Source: 2-12-FULL-60-19 sp041483675 (GTDB taxonomy: Bacteria > Desulfobacterota > Binatia > UBA9968). From it: a stretch of DNA of 64,000 nt. The stretch's first letter is position 1, and each line of letters opens with the position of its first letter. The notes under the pieces are model-generated. The model ran no database searches and was not told the DNA's origin. It was given only the letters and a program-made list of their open reading frames with translations. The stretch is taken from contig JBGPGE010000003.1 of the NCBI GenBank assembly GCA_041483675.1, forward strand, positions 22,849 to 86,848, in the 5' to 3' direction. Shown here piece by piece: positions 1 through 7,948 of the stretch. The position numbers were made by a program, and so were the translations under genes.

Positions 1-339
1 GTGCAATCCGGGGTCGCGGTCGAAAGCGGCCGTCTGAAGCGCGAGTTTGTCTTCCGTCCACAGGTCGTCCGCATCGAGGAATGCCAGGTAGCGGCCCCGC
101 GCTACCTCGGTGCCGCGATTGCGCGCCGCGCCGATGCCGGCGTGGGTTTGCGAGCAGTAGCGAACGGGCGGGCCGAAGCGTCGAGCCGCTGGGTCGCTGT
201 TATCCGTCGAGCCGTCGTCAACGACGATGATATCGAGCGGCCGATAGGTCTGCCGGAGCGCGCTCTCGATCGCGTCGCCCAGATAACGCTCGCAGTTGTA
301 AACCGGGATGATGACGCTCACCAGGGAATTGTTCTTCAC
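1..339 (-). CDS. GT2 family glycosyltransferase, 3' end cut by window edge
   Basis: The N-terminal 113 residues of a GT-A fold inverting glycosyltransferase are visible; the rest lies beyond position 1. The frame starts with GTG at 339 and stays open to the edge. It shows SVIIPVYN near residues 8-15, VVDDGSTD at 39-46 (nucleotide-sugar binding) and FLDADD at 87-92 (the metal-binding DXD region). The start overlaps the stop of the upstream GT2 gene as GTGA (336-339), which implies translational coupling. It is the third of three tandem related GT2 genes, presumably adding sugars to a surface glycan. Donor and acceptor cannot be read from the sequence. Confidence 0.88.
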   Translation of the reverse strand, partial: MKNNSLVSVIIPVYNCERYLGDAIESALRQTYRPLDIIVVDDGSTDNSDPAARRFGPPVRYCSQTHAGIGAARNRGTEVARGRYLAFLDADDLWTEDKLALQTAAFDRDPGLH

Positions 340-1046
340 GATCGCCGCTTCCTCGACGGGACTTCGGCCGGTCTCAGTTTGCGCAGGCGTTCGATGGATG
401 ATTTTACAGCTCGCAAAAACTCCGAAGCCATAGGCCCGGTCTCGTAAGATTGGTTCGAATCATGAAGGCGCCTGTAGAGGAGAACTTCAGGGAGAACGGT
501 TAATGGCATCCCGGCCTGTTTGGCGCGAAAAAACCAGTCCGTGTCGTTGGCGACCCGATAACTAGGATCAAAATCACCGACGACTTTGAAAGCCGACTTC
601 CGCGCCGTCAGAGCGCCGACAATCATGGTCGCAGACTCCGTCACCAGGAGGTCTTTTCTCTTCGGCGGTCGCGTTCCCGGCTCGATAAAATTGCGCATTT
701 TGGCGGAGACATAGGGGATGTCGGGGTGATCAAGGAGATAGCCGATCTGCGCGCTCAATTTATGAGGCGCCCACAGATCGTCTGCGTCGAGAAAGGCGAT
801 AAACTCTCCGGAAGCGGCAGCGAGCCCGGCGTTCTTAGCCTTGCCGTGGCCCTGGTTGGCTTGATAGATGTAGCGCACCTCTTGATAGGATTTGGCGATC
901 TCGGCAGTCCCGTCGACGGAACCGTCGTCAACGACAATTACCTCCAGAGGGCGATAGTCCTGGGCAAAGATGCTGTCGAGCGCGGCCGCCAGGAAGCGCT
1001 CGCCGTTGTAAACCGGCACAACCACGCTCACTAGAGGCCCTTTCAT
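336..1046 (-). CDS. GT2 family glycosyltransferase
   Basis: A 236-residue GT-A glycosyltransferase with SVVVPVYNGERFL at the N-terminus, VVDDGSVDGT around 38-47 and FLDADD at 85-90. A later RVANDTDWFFRA segment carries the acidic residues usually near the catalytic base in GT2 enzymes. No membrane segment is evident, so it is probably cytoplasmic or peripheral. The start ATG (1046) directly follows the TAG of the upstream gene with no spacer, and the stop overlaps the next GT2 start by 4 bp. The protein resembles both neighbours and the three look like a tandem family. The substrate is unknown. Confidence 0.93.
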   Translation of the reverse strand: MKGPLVSVVVPVYNGERFLAAALDSIFAQDYRPLEVIVVDDGSVDGTAEIAKSYQEVRYIYQANQGHGKAKNAGLAAASGEFIAFLDADDLWAPHKLSAQIGYLLDHPDIPYVSAKMRNFIEPGTRPPKRKDLLVTESATMIVGALTARKSAFKVVGDFDPSYRVANDTDWFFRAKQAGMPLTVLPEVLLYRRLHDSNQSYETGPMASEFLRAVKSSIERLRKLRPAEVPSRKRRS

Positions 1047-1829
1047 CTATTCGGTTTCCCCACCGTCTTCGACGCTGCCGGGCAGTTTCATCGCGGACCC
1101 TCTTTGGTAATAGGGCAGCCCGGGTAGGGACTCGGCTACGCCGTCATTCCGCTGCCGGCGGCGATCCAGCGACTGCTTGAACATCCTCATCATATAATGG
1201 TCGTTTAACTCTCTTCGATTCGTCAGGTTGTGTTCGTGCCGTCGGTAAAAGAGGACAACCTCCTGGTTCATCGCCATCGACACGCGCAGCTCGCGGGCGC
1301 GCATAAACCAATCCCAGTCGTCCTGGTATCGCAGCGTCTCATCAAAAAGACCGACCTTCTCAAACACGGATTTTCTGAAGAGCGCCGCCCCCACATCGAG
1401 GCTAATGACCGGCTCCGAGGAGCTTTCATGTTTGGGTCTGCCGTCGATGACGTCGCTCGACTGTATAATCCGTTTGCGTCCCACGATGATTTCGATGGAC
1501 GGCTCGTTAACCAGGCGCGCGAGCTGGCGTGCCAGCTTCGTTTCAGGCCACAGGTCGTCGGCATCCAGGAAGGCGATCACGTCTCCCTTCGCCATTTTCA
1601 AGCCGCGGTTGCGGGCCGCCGGCGGGCCGCTGTTTTCTTGGAAAACGTACCGGATATTCCGAAAGCCGCCGGCGACTTTAGCGCTGTCGTCGGTCGAGCC
1701 GTCGTCGACGACGATGATCTCCAGCGGCTCGTAGGCCTGCCGCAGGATGCTCTCGATCGCTTCCGCCAGGAAGGCTGCGCCGTTATAGACGGGGATTATC
1801 GCGCTGACGGGAACCGGTTTCGTAGGCAT
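1047..1829 (-). CDS. GT2 family glycosyltransferase
   Basis: A 260-residue GT-A enzyme with AIIPVYNGAAFL near residue 10, VVDDGSTDDS at 40-49, PAARNRGL and FLDADD at 87-92, and a YQDDWDWFMRAR motif in the acceptor half. The C-terminal tail (about 25 residues, ending GGETE) is not shared with its paralogues. The start is 3 bp downstream of the stop of the HprK-like gene, so the operon reads PqqD protein, kinase, then three GT2s. The context suggests glycosylation tied to the PqqD/HprK pair or to a surface polysaccharide; the sequence does not decide which. Confidence 0.93.
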   Translation of the reverse strand: MPTKPVPVSAIIPVYNGAAFLAEAIESILRQAYEPLEIIVVDDGSTDDSAKVAGGFRNIRYVFQENSGPPAARNRGLKMAKGDVIAFLDADDLWPETKLARQLARLVNEPSIEIIVGRKRIIQSSDVIDGRPKHESSSEPVISLDVGAALFRKSVFEKVGLFDETLRYQDDWDWFMRARELRVSMAMNQEVVLFYRRHEHNLTNRRELNDHYMMRMFKQSLDRRRQRNDGVAESLPGLPYYQRGSAMKLPGSVEDGGETE

Positions 1830-1832
1830 CGT

Positions 1833-2912
1833 CTAACTCCGAGCCAGCACCCCGAGGATGATGTCGGGCATTTTGCCCGCGTCGGTTCCGAGTTGCAAGT
1901 GATAACAAGGGACCTGTTTCACGACCGCGGCCATCGCCGCCAGCGCCGCATCGCCCGCGCCCGATAGCTGAAAGAGAGTGCTCGGAGCGAGGGCCTTGAG
2001 CGCGGCGGCGGGCGACGCCGGCTTCCAGGCGCTCTCCCGCTTATCCGTGATGCTCGGCAGGAGGATCGCGCGAACCGGAAAGCCGGACACGATGTTTTCC
2101 GGGTAAAGTTTGTGCAGAAAGAAAAGCGCTTTTTCCGAATCAAGACGTTCCGCATTGCTAATGGTCGGCGCGAGATGCGGAAATCTCTGTATGCCGTCCG
2201 CGTCCAGCTTGGCCGAGTTATAGATGCTGAAGACGTGGGGAGAGGGATCGTGCGCCAGCAGGCAATAGTCGTCACTGACGTAGCGTAGCTTCGAGCGCAA
2301 GCATGCCAGCGCGGTGGTAGACTTTCCTGAGCCGCCTTTGCCGACGATCAGGGCGCCCCCCGCCGCCGTTCCTACCGCGGCGGCATGAATCAACTGCCGG
2401 CCGTGGTCCCGCATCCACCAATGAAAGATGGCTCGCAGCGGCGCGCCGCTTTCATAATAGGGCAGCCGGCCGGCGTCGCGGACCCAGAAAAACGCCAGGT
2501 CGCGCTCCCGATCGAGAACACTGAGCGCATCGGCCCCGAAATGGAAAGCCGTCTGAATGCGCCGATCGCTGTAACCGCGCACGTCTCCGCGCGAGATGTA
2601 ATCGGAAGTGGACCAGGGAGGGGAAGGCATTCGGGTCTGCGTTGAGGCGCTGTCCCATAGACAGACGGTCAAGACGGGGGCCGAGCTCGGCGGAATCGCC
2701 AGGTGTTCTAAGGCCGGCGTGAGGAGCGACAAGAGAGCGGGGCCAGCGAAGCGCAGACGAATGACGGAGCCGCCGATCCTGTAGAATTGCTCTATCGGCT
2801 CTCCGGTTGTCGCCTCGGCGCGCTGAAAGGTTCGGGAGACGGTTTCAAAAAATTCCGCAGCGTCGTCCCTGGTGGTCTCGGGAGCGACGGACGGCACTAC
2901 GGCGCTAGTCAT
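1833..2912 (-). CDS. HprK-like P-loop kinase-domain protein
   Basis: A 359-residue protein whose C-terminal half resembles the HPr serine kinase fold. It has a Walker A loop GKGGSGKST at 191-199 within GGALIVGKGG, then RYVSDDY about 15 residues on, the place of the conserved acidic pair. The N-terminal 170 residues are not recognisable beyond similarity to the N-terminal part of HprK-like proteins found beside PqqD and asparagine-synthase-like genes. Family knowledge: HprK homologues in lasso-peptide clusters can phosphorylate the precursor peptide. Its ATG lies inside the end of the PqqD gene (8-bp overlap), so the two are coupled. True HPr phosphorylation is unlikely, because no PTS genes are visible. 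The substrate is unknown. Confidence 0.75.
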   Translation of the reverse strand: MTSAVVPSVAPETTRDDAAEFFETVSRTFQRAEATTGEPIEQFYRIGGSVIRLRFAGPALLSLLTPALEHLAIPPSSAPVLTVCLWDSASTQTRMPSPPWSTSDYISRGDVRGYSDRRIQTAFHFGADALSVLDRERDLAFFWVRDAGRLPYYESGAPLRAIFHWWMRDHGRQLIHAAAVGTAAGGALIVGKGGSGKSTTALACLRSKLRYVSDDYCLLAHDPSPHVFSIYNSAKLDADGIQRFPHLAPTISNAERLDSEKALFFLHKLYPENIVSGFPVRAILLPSITDKRESAWKPASPAAALKALAPSTLFQLSGAGDAALAAMAAVVKQVPCYHLQLGTDAGKMPDIILGVLARS

Positions 2913-3372
2913 CGTCTTTGGGAGAGGGCGGTTTAGTGTTGGGCCAGCCCGTTTCGTCGACTTGGTGAATCGGATCGAGCAGGATCAGCTCCTGCATGTC
3001 GGTAAATTTCTCCAGGTGAGGTGGCTGGAAAGCGCTTTTTTCGCTTGGGGGCGCCGCATGCGCGCGCCCTTCCGGGCGGTCTCCGAGCTCCCGCTCTCCG
3101 TCGGCGACGATCAGATTTTCCAGCTCCAGCTCGGCTATCAGGCGATGGACGCCGTCCTCGATCTCCGGGCGGCTACCCTCGTAGCGGCCGGCGATGGCCT
3201 CGACAATTTCGCCGAGGGCGGCGCTTGCTCCAATGATCCCCCAGATATCGGCTCCCGCCCCGTTCAGACTGTAATAGCTGCCCGTATCGAAGTTGATGAT
3301 CACCACTTCGTCGTCGAACGCTTCATCAATGACTTTAGGCCGGTTGATTCGAAAACGTTTGGCCGACAGCAT
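2905..3372 (-). CDS. PqqD-domain protein with precursor-like C-terminal tail
   Basis: A 155-residue protein. Residues 1-92 form a PqqD/RRE-like winged-helix domain (INFDTGSYYSLNGAGADIWG near 26-45, then EIEDGVHRLIAELELENLI), the fold that binds RiPP leader peptides. A charged, Ala/Pro-rich linker (93-117) leads to an unusual tail, 118-145, containing FTDMQELILLDPIHQV and ETGWPN, and the protein ends in DDD. The start ATG at 3372 was chosen over a longer frame (to 3441) because GGAGG sits about 9 bp upstream of it. It is the first gene of the minus-strand operon with the HprK-like kinase. The tail looks like a conserved peptide fused to its own recognition domain; that reading is an inference. 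Confidence 0.8.
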   Translation of the reverse strand: MLSAKRFRINRPKVIDEAFDDEVVIINFDTGSYYSLNGAGADIWGIIGASAALGEIVEAIAGRYEGSRPEIEDGVHRLIAELELENLIVADGERELGDRPEGRAHAAPPSEKSAFQPPHLEKFTDMQELILLDPIHQVDETGWPNTKPPSPKDDD

Positions 3373-3532
3373 GCCCCGTTCCTCCCGTCTTGGCGGAATA
3401 TATATCGGGGATAGTGGCAGGGCAAGGGCGAAGAGGCGCAAGGGGGAGATTCACCAGGAGGCGGTTTCATTGTTGTCGCGGGCGGAGGTGTGGGGAGTCG
3501 TTTGCGCAAGCGCCAGGCGCCGGGCGGGCCGG

Positions 3533-4753
3533 TCAGGACATCGCCTCAACGAACCGGACCAGGGCGCGAACGTCGTGGTAGTTTCCTTTCCACGAGTGCG
3601 CCAGGCCCGTCGCCTTCGGCTTCCCGTCGGCTGTCACCGTGTCGAGCCAGATTCCCGTCCCGGCGTCGACCTGGTGACGCGCGACGAAGTCCAGCAATTG
3701 CCGCAGCGCCTTGATATACGCCCGGTCGCCCGGACGATTTCGCAGTCCATCGGTCAGGGCCGCGAGCATCTCCGCCTGCACCCACCAAACCTTGTCGGTG
3801 TCGCTCGCCGGCCCGTTCCCGTCCCCGCGCTTGAAGACGCCGCCGCGCTCGGAGTCGGCGCCCCAACGCAGGGTGTGTTCGAGATACGCGTGGAAGTGCG
3901 CCCACGCGGGCCGGATCCCCAGGACCTCGACGGCCCGCACCATCAGCCAGGCGAACTCGACGTTGTGCCCGTAGCTGAGGCCGGCGCTCCGCCGGTCGGT
4001 TACCGCCTGCCAGTCCGGCTGGAAATGGAACGCCGACCTGGCCGGTTCCGGCGGATAAAAGTAGGTGCGATTCAGCTCCAGCGACTCCACCAGCGCGGCG
4101 CGCACGGCGCCGTCCCGGCTCTCCGCATACAGCTCGGTGAACGCTTCCATCAAGTGCACGTGCGTGTTGGCGCTCTTGTACCCAGCGACTTCGACGGTCG
4201 CCTTCGGGTCCCGCTTCGCCAGCGGCTTCCAGTCCCGCTCGAAATGCTCGTTCCAGCCGCGGTTCCTCGCGTCGTGCGCCCGCTCCTGCACCAACCGGAA
4301 CAACTCCAGCGCGTCACTCAACGCCGACCGCTCTCGGGTAGCCCGGTAATACTCGACCAACGCGTAGATCACGAAGGCCTGGCCATAGAGCAGCTTGCCC
4401 GGGTTCAAAGGCTTGCCGTCCGGCGTGACCGAGAAGAAATAACCGCCGTTGTCCGGGTCGTGCATCCGCGCGCGCAGAAATTCCACCCCATGCGCCGCAG
4501 CCTTCCGGTAATCGCGCCGGTCGTCGCCGTAGCCCTTGCGGTGCGCCAGCGAGAATCCCCAGACCAGCCGCGCCTGCGTGACCACCTGCTTCTCCACCGG
4601 CGTCGTCCGGCCCCGGACCGCGTCGTCCGACAAGGCGTACCCGCCACCAAACGGATCTACCGTGGTGTCGTGCCAGTAGGGCAGCACCCGCTCTCTCAGG
4701 TCCTGCCGGATGAACTCGGCATCCACGCCAAATGATGGCAAGTTATTTTTCAT
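3533..4753 (-). CDS. AGE-family sugar 2-epimerase/isomerase
   Basis: A 406-residue (alpha/alpha)6-barrel protein of the N-acylglucosamine 2-epimerase, mannose isomerase and cellobiose 2-epimerase family; the length is typical. Family motifs visible are THVHLMEAFTELY (197-209), YGHNVEFAWLM (261-271) and HSWKGNYHDVRAL near the end, which supply the catalytic histidines. The start ATG at 4753 (MKNNLPSF) was preferred because the upstream extension is Arg-rich and unlike the family. It could make an epimerised aminosugar such as ManNAc for the nonulosonate genes, but a disaccharide epimerase or mannose isomerase is equally possible. It is transcribed divergently from the LPS genes at 5050 and lies 160 bp from the PqqD gene. 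Confidence 0.85.
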   Translation of the reverse strand: MKNNLPSFGVDAEFIRQDLRERVLPYWHDTTVDPFGGGYALSDDAVRGRTTPVEKQVVTQARLVWGFSLAHRKGYGDDRRDYRKAAAHGVEFLRARMHDPDNGGYFFSVTPDGKPLNPGKLLYGQAFVIYALVEYYRATRERSALSDALELFRLVQERAHDARNRGWNEHFERDWKPLAKRDPKATVEVAGYKSANTHVHLMEAFTELYAESRDGAVRAALVESLELNRTYFYPPEPARSAFHFQPDWQAVTDRRSAGLSYGHNVEFAWLMVRAVEVLGIRPAWAHFHAYLEHTLRWGADSERGGVFKRGDGNGPASDTDKVWWVQAEMLAALTDGLRNRPGDRAYIKALRQLLDFVARHQVDAGTGIWLDTVTADGKPKATGLAHSWKGNYHDVRALVRFVEAMS

Positions 4754-4927
4754 GTGCCGACCCCGAAGCCACAGGAATTGCGCGCGATACCACGGGCCAG
4801 CCCGGCTTCGAGCGGCGCAAGCCCTACTCGCCGGCCGGGAGTTTTGTACCACGTACTATGTTCGTAAGCCCTGTGCAAGCAGCTGGAGAAGGAGCTGCAA
4901 CGCCTCTAGCATGGAAGCGGGAACAGG

Positions 4928-4955
4928 TTGACATATTCCGTGCTTATCGGATACT
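4928..4955 (+). promoter_or_regulatory. Putative sigma70 promoter upstream of the LPS operon
   Basis: A perfect TTGACA (4928-4933) is followed after 16 bp by GATACT (4950-4955), which matches 4 of 6 of the -10 consensus. It sits about 95 bp before the Trm112-like gene, in the 296-bp divergent region with the epimerase gene, and points rightwards. It is the best candidate for starting the large plus-strand glycan operon. Confidence 0.5.
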
Positions 4956-5049
4956 TTTCTTGCAGTGTCTGAGGCTGGACGCTCTTTGGCGAGACGGGTG
5001 GCAGCGTCCCGGGAGCGAGCAGTCGTCGTTTACAACGGAGGCGATCCCG

Positions 5050-5220
5050 ATGCCGATCAGTCAAGAGTTGTTGGAGATTCTGGCCTGCCCGAAATGCAAG
5101 GGCGAGATCCATCTGAACGCGGCGGCGAGCGGACTTGTCTGCGACGCCTGTCGCCTGGTCTATCCCATACGGGACGAAATCCCCGTCATGCTCATCGACG
5201 AAGCGGGCAAACTGGATTGA
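5050..5220 (+). CDS. Trm112/UPF0434-like zinc-ribbon protein
   Basis: A 56-residue protein beginning MPISQELLEILACPKCKG, the hallmark of bacterial Trm112-like (UPF0434, YcaR) proteins. Two Cys pairs, CPKC (13-16) and CDAC (31-34), form a zinc ribbon, followed by YPIRDEIPVML. In bacteria this family is often found next to LPS genes such as lpxK and kdsB and is thought to be a small partner protein; its biochemical role is unsettled. Here it lies 83 bp upstream of the WaaF-like gene, probably in the same transcript. Confidence 0.92.
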   Translation: MPISQELLEILACPKCKGEIHLNAAASGLVCDACRLVYPIRDEIPVMLIDEAGKLD

Positions 5221-5303
5221 GCGGCCGCCGGCCGTCAACCATCAGCGGTCAGCCACGAGCCGAGACGCGCGATCTCGCAAGGAACGCTGGAAGCTGGACG
5301 CTT

Positions 5304-6398
5304 ATGGCCGGGACTGAAAAAATTCTTTTGGTTCAAACCAGCTTTCTCGGCGACCTGGTCCTGACCACGCCGCTCCTCGCCGAAATTCGCCGCCGCTTCC
5401 CCCGCGCGCTGATCTCGCTCTTATGCCGCCGCGAGTTGAGCGACGTTTTGGCCGCCGATCCGGAGATTCACGAAATTATTGCCTACGACAAGCGGGGCCC
5501 TCGCGGCGGATGGACCGGTTTATGGCGCATGGCGCAAGAGCTTCGCGCGCGAGGCTTCGACCTGGCTTTGTCGGTCCATAAGTCGCTGCGCACGGCGTTG
5601 CTGTTGTTTCTCGCCGGGATTCCTCGGCGCGTCGGCTTCCGGCAGAGCGCCGGGTGGTTTCTTTATCACCTGAGGCCGAGGCGCGCCGCCGCGGGCCATG
5701 ACGTGGAACGGAGCCTGTCGCTTCTGAGCGCCGTCGAGATCGCTCCGCCAACCGCGAACCCAGCGCTGCGCGTCGAAGTGAGTGCCCAAGTGCGAGCCGA
5801 CGTCGAGCGGATATTTCGCGCCAGCGGGATCAGCGGCGACGGAATGATTTTCGGCGTCAATCCCGGTTCGGTCTGGGCGACCAAGCGATGGACGCCCGAG
5901 GGCTACGCGGAGCTGATCCGCCGGTTGCGCGAGAGTTACGGCGGCGAGGTCCTGCTGTTTGGCGGTCCCGACGATCGCGAGGTGGTCGATCGAATTCTCG
6001 ATCTTTCGAATCACGGGGGCACGAGCCTCGTCGGAAAAATCGGTCTCCGCGAGCTTGCCGGGGCCATCGAGCGCTGCCGGGTTTTTATCACCAATGACAG
6101 CGGACCGATGCATATCGCGGTCGCGCGCGGCGTTCCCACGGCCGCGATCTTCTGCGCGACAACTCGAGAGCTGGGGTTTTATCCTTACAGCGCCAACGCC
6201 GTGGTCATCGAGAAATCGCTGTCGTGCCGCCCCTGCGCGCCTCACGGCGGGCTCAGATGCCCGCTCGGGACCGAGGACTGCATGCGTTTGATCTCCGCCG
6301 ACGACGTGATGCGCGGCGTGGATCTATTGTTGAACTCCGATCGCCGCGGGGAAGCCGGGGGGGGCGATTCCCGGTTTCCCCGGATCCTCGCTGTTTAG
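5304..6398 (+). CDS. waaF: Lipopolysaccharide heptosyltransferase II (GT9)
   Basis: A 364-residue GT-B enzyme that transfers heptose from ADP-heptose to the LPS inner core on the cytoplasmic face. It starts KILLVQTSFLGDLVLTTPLL, the standard GT9 N-terminus. It carries GVNPGSVWATKRWTPEGYAEL in the donor domain, VLLFGGPDDREVV, and FITNDSGPMHIAVARGVPT, the ADP-heptose-binding motif. Near the C-terminus four cysteines (CRPC..CPLGTEDC) form the pattern common in this subfamily. ATG 5304 gives the canonical N-terminus. ADP-heptose would come from the split HldE enzymes at 31985 and 37572. Confidence 0.9.
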   Translation: MAGTEKILLVQTSFLGDLVLTTPLLAEIRRRFPRALISLLCRRELSDVLAADPEIHEIIAYDKRGPRGGWTGLWRMAQELRARGFDLALSVHKSLRTALLLFLAGIPRRVGFRQSAGWFLYHLRPRRAAAGHDVERSLSLLSAVEIAPPTANPALRVEVSAQVRADVERIFRASGISGDGMIFGVNPGSVWATKRWTPEGYAELIRRLRESYGGEVLLFGGPDDREVVDRILDLSNHGGTSLVGKIGLRELAGAIERCRVFITNDSGPMHIAVARGVPTAAIFCATTRELGFYPYSANAVVIEKSLSCRPCAPHGGLRCPLGTEDCMRLISADDVMRGVDLLLNSDRRGEAGGGDSRFPRILAV

Positions 6399-6407
6399 TC
6401 GGTCGTC

Positions 6408-7172
6408 ATGTCCACCGTCGGCGTTGTTATTTTCAGCACCGCGAGCATGAAGCATCTGGCCGAATGTCTGAAGAGCGTGGCCTGGGCGGATGAGATTGTG
6501 CTGCTTCACGCGGGCGCGACGCCGCCGGAGCTGCCAACCGCCGCGGGCCGGCCGATCGAGTTGAAGACAGCGCCCTCCCTGGCAGAAGCCGCCGCCGCGT
6601 GCGATGAGATCGGCAGCGAGTGGGTATTGAGCCTGTGGGGCGATGAGCGCGTGGAGCCGGAACTCAGGGAGGAACTGCAGGCGTTGCGCCAAGCCGAGTT
6701 TAGGGACGGTGGATCGACCTACCGGATTCCGATTCGCTCTTATCTCCTGGGGGGATGGGCGGTCGGCAGCGTCTCGGGCGCAAGTCCCGCGTTACGGCTT
6801 CGTCGAAAGAGCGGGAGCGCGGGGACCGGCTCGCGAATCGATATCGAAGAGGCAAAAGTCTTGCGGCGCGGTTGGATCGAAGACTATTCCTGCGCGGAGT
6901 TGGATCGCGCGGTCGATTACGTCCAGCTTCTCAGCGACTTTTGGGCGCGCCGGCCGGGGGTCATGAGATCGACGCCCGGCGGGATGCGGGCGGCGCTTGG
7001 TTCGCTGCGGGTTTTTTTTCGCATACTCTTCGCCAACGGGATATTTTTTCGCGGGCTGGCGGGGGTCGCGCTGGCGGCGCTGGCCGGCTATGCGGTGCTG
7101 CTGTCGGAGGCGAAATTGTGGGAAGCGAGATACGCGGCGGCGCGGGAAAGCGCGTCTAAAAGGGCGCCATGA
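6408..7172 (+). CDS. WaaE-like GT2 glycosyltransferase with degenerate active site
   Basis: A 254-residue protein with the layout of WaaE/KdtX LPS-core glucosyltransferases: VIFSTASMKHLAECLKSVAWADEIV at the start and a hydrophobic C-terminal segment (about 200-235). Key residues differ. The usual VVDSGSTD is replaced by LLHAGATP, and the DADE metal site reads WGDE in LSLWGDERVEPEL. The intact homologue at 30081 shows the expected residues, so the fold assignment is safe but activity is doubtful. It starts 9 bp after waaF and overlaps the next kinase gene by 4 bp. Confidence 0.8.
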   Translation: MSTVGVVIFSTASMKHLAECLKSVAWADEIVLLHAGATPPELPTAAGRPIELKTAPSLAEAAAACDEIGSEWVLSLWGDERVEPELREELQALRQAEFRDGGSTYRIPIRSYLLGGWAVGSVSGASPALRLRRKSGSAGTGSRIDIEEAKVLRRGWIEDYSCAELDRAVDYVQLLSDFWARRPGVMRSTPGGMRAALGSLRVFFRILFANGIFFRGLAGVALAALAGYAVLLSEAKLWEARYAAARESASKRAP

Positions 7173-7948
7173 CGGCATCGGCCTGGTTCTGGGGCGAGCT
7201 GCCCGACGGGTTCAAGAGAGTTGACTCGCCTCCGGCGCGGATTGCGGTTGTGCGGCGGGATCTCGCGGCCCTTATTCCCCTAACCGCGCTGTTCGCGCAG
7301 GGGGAAACAATGCCGGAGGAAAGCCGCTTTGTCGGGAGAGCCAGGCTCGGTCTCGTGCGCCTCGCGAACGGCGAAGAGGTGTTGCTCAGGCCCTACCGTC
7401 ATGGCGGGCTGCTGCGCGGTTTGACCCGTGGGATTTTCTGGACCTGGCCGCCTCGCCCGCTGAGGGAGCTCGCGGTCACGGAAGCGGCGCGCCTGAGAGG
7501 GGTGCCGACCTCCGAAATCGTGGCCGCTCTGGTGGAGCGGGTCGCCGGGCCGCTTTACCGCGGGTGGCTTGTGATTCGAGCGCTCCAAGGCGCGCGCGAT
7601 CTATGGAGCGCCCTGCAAGGGCATGAGTTCGCCGGCGCCGGCGGTAAATCGGAGATGATTCGCGCCGCGGCCCAAGCGGTGCGAGAGATGCACCGAAAGG
7701 GCGTGTGTCACGGAGATCTCAACCTTAAAAATATCCTGATTCGGGCGGAGGGCGGCGGACTTAAGGCCTACGTGATCGATCTGGACAAGGCGAGTCTCTA
7801 CCCGCACGAGGTGCCGGCGCGAAAAGCCCGGGCCAACCTCGCGCGGCTGCACCGTTCGGTTTGCAAGCTGGACCCGCAGCGATCGCGCCTATCGGCGGCC
7901 GACTGGGAGTCGCTCCTTCGCCGCTACCGAAGCGCTCAGCCAGCATGA
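7169..7948 (+). CDS. Kdo/LPS-core kinase (KdkA-like)
   Basis: A 259-residue protein kinase-like fold enzyme of the 3-deoxy-D-manno-octulosonate kinase family, which phosphorylates the Kdo/heptose core. The catalytic loop VCHGDLNLKNILI holds the Asp and Asn, and the metal-binding DFG site is IDLDKAS. Upstream, LLRPYRHGGLLRGLTRG is characteristic of this family. It overlaps the preceding gene and the following GT9 gene by 4 bp each (ATGA), so it is strongly coupled. It is one of three such kinases in the locus. Confidence 0.88.
   Translation: MTASAWFWGELPDGFKRVDSPPARIAVVRRDLAALIPLTALFAQGETMPEESRFVGRARLGLVRLANGEEVLLRPYRHGGLLRGLTRGIFWTWPPRPLRELAVTEAARLRGVPTSEIVAALVERVAGPLYRGWLVIRALQGARDLWSALQGHEFAGAGGKSEMIRAAAQAVREMHRKGVCHGDLNLKNILIRAEGGGLKAYVIDLDKASLYPHEVPARKARANLARLHRSVCKLDPQRSRLSAADWESLLRRYRSAQPA

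Noticed and set aside
448..470. A GGTTCGAATC match suggesting a tRNA 3' half.
   Set aside because: It lies within the coding sequence of the GT2 gene at 336-1046 and no cloverleaf can be formed.
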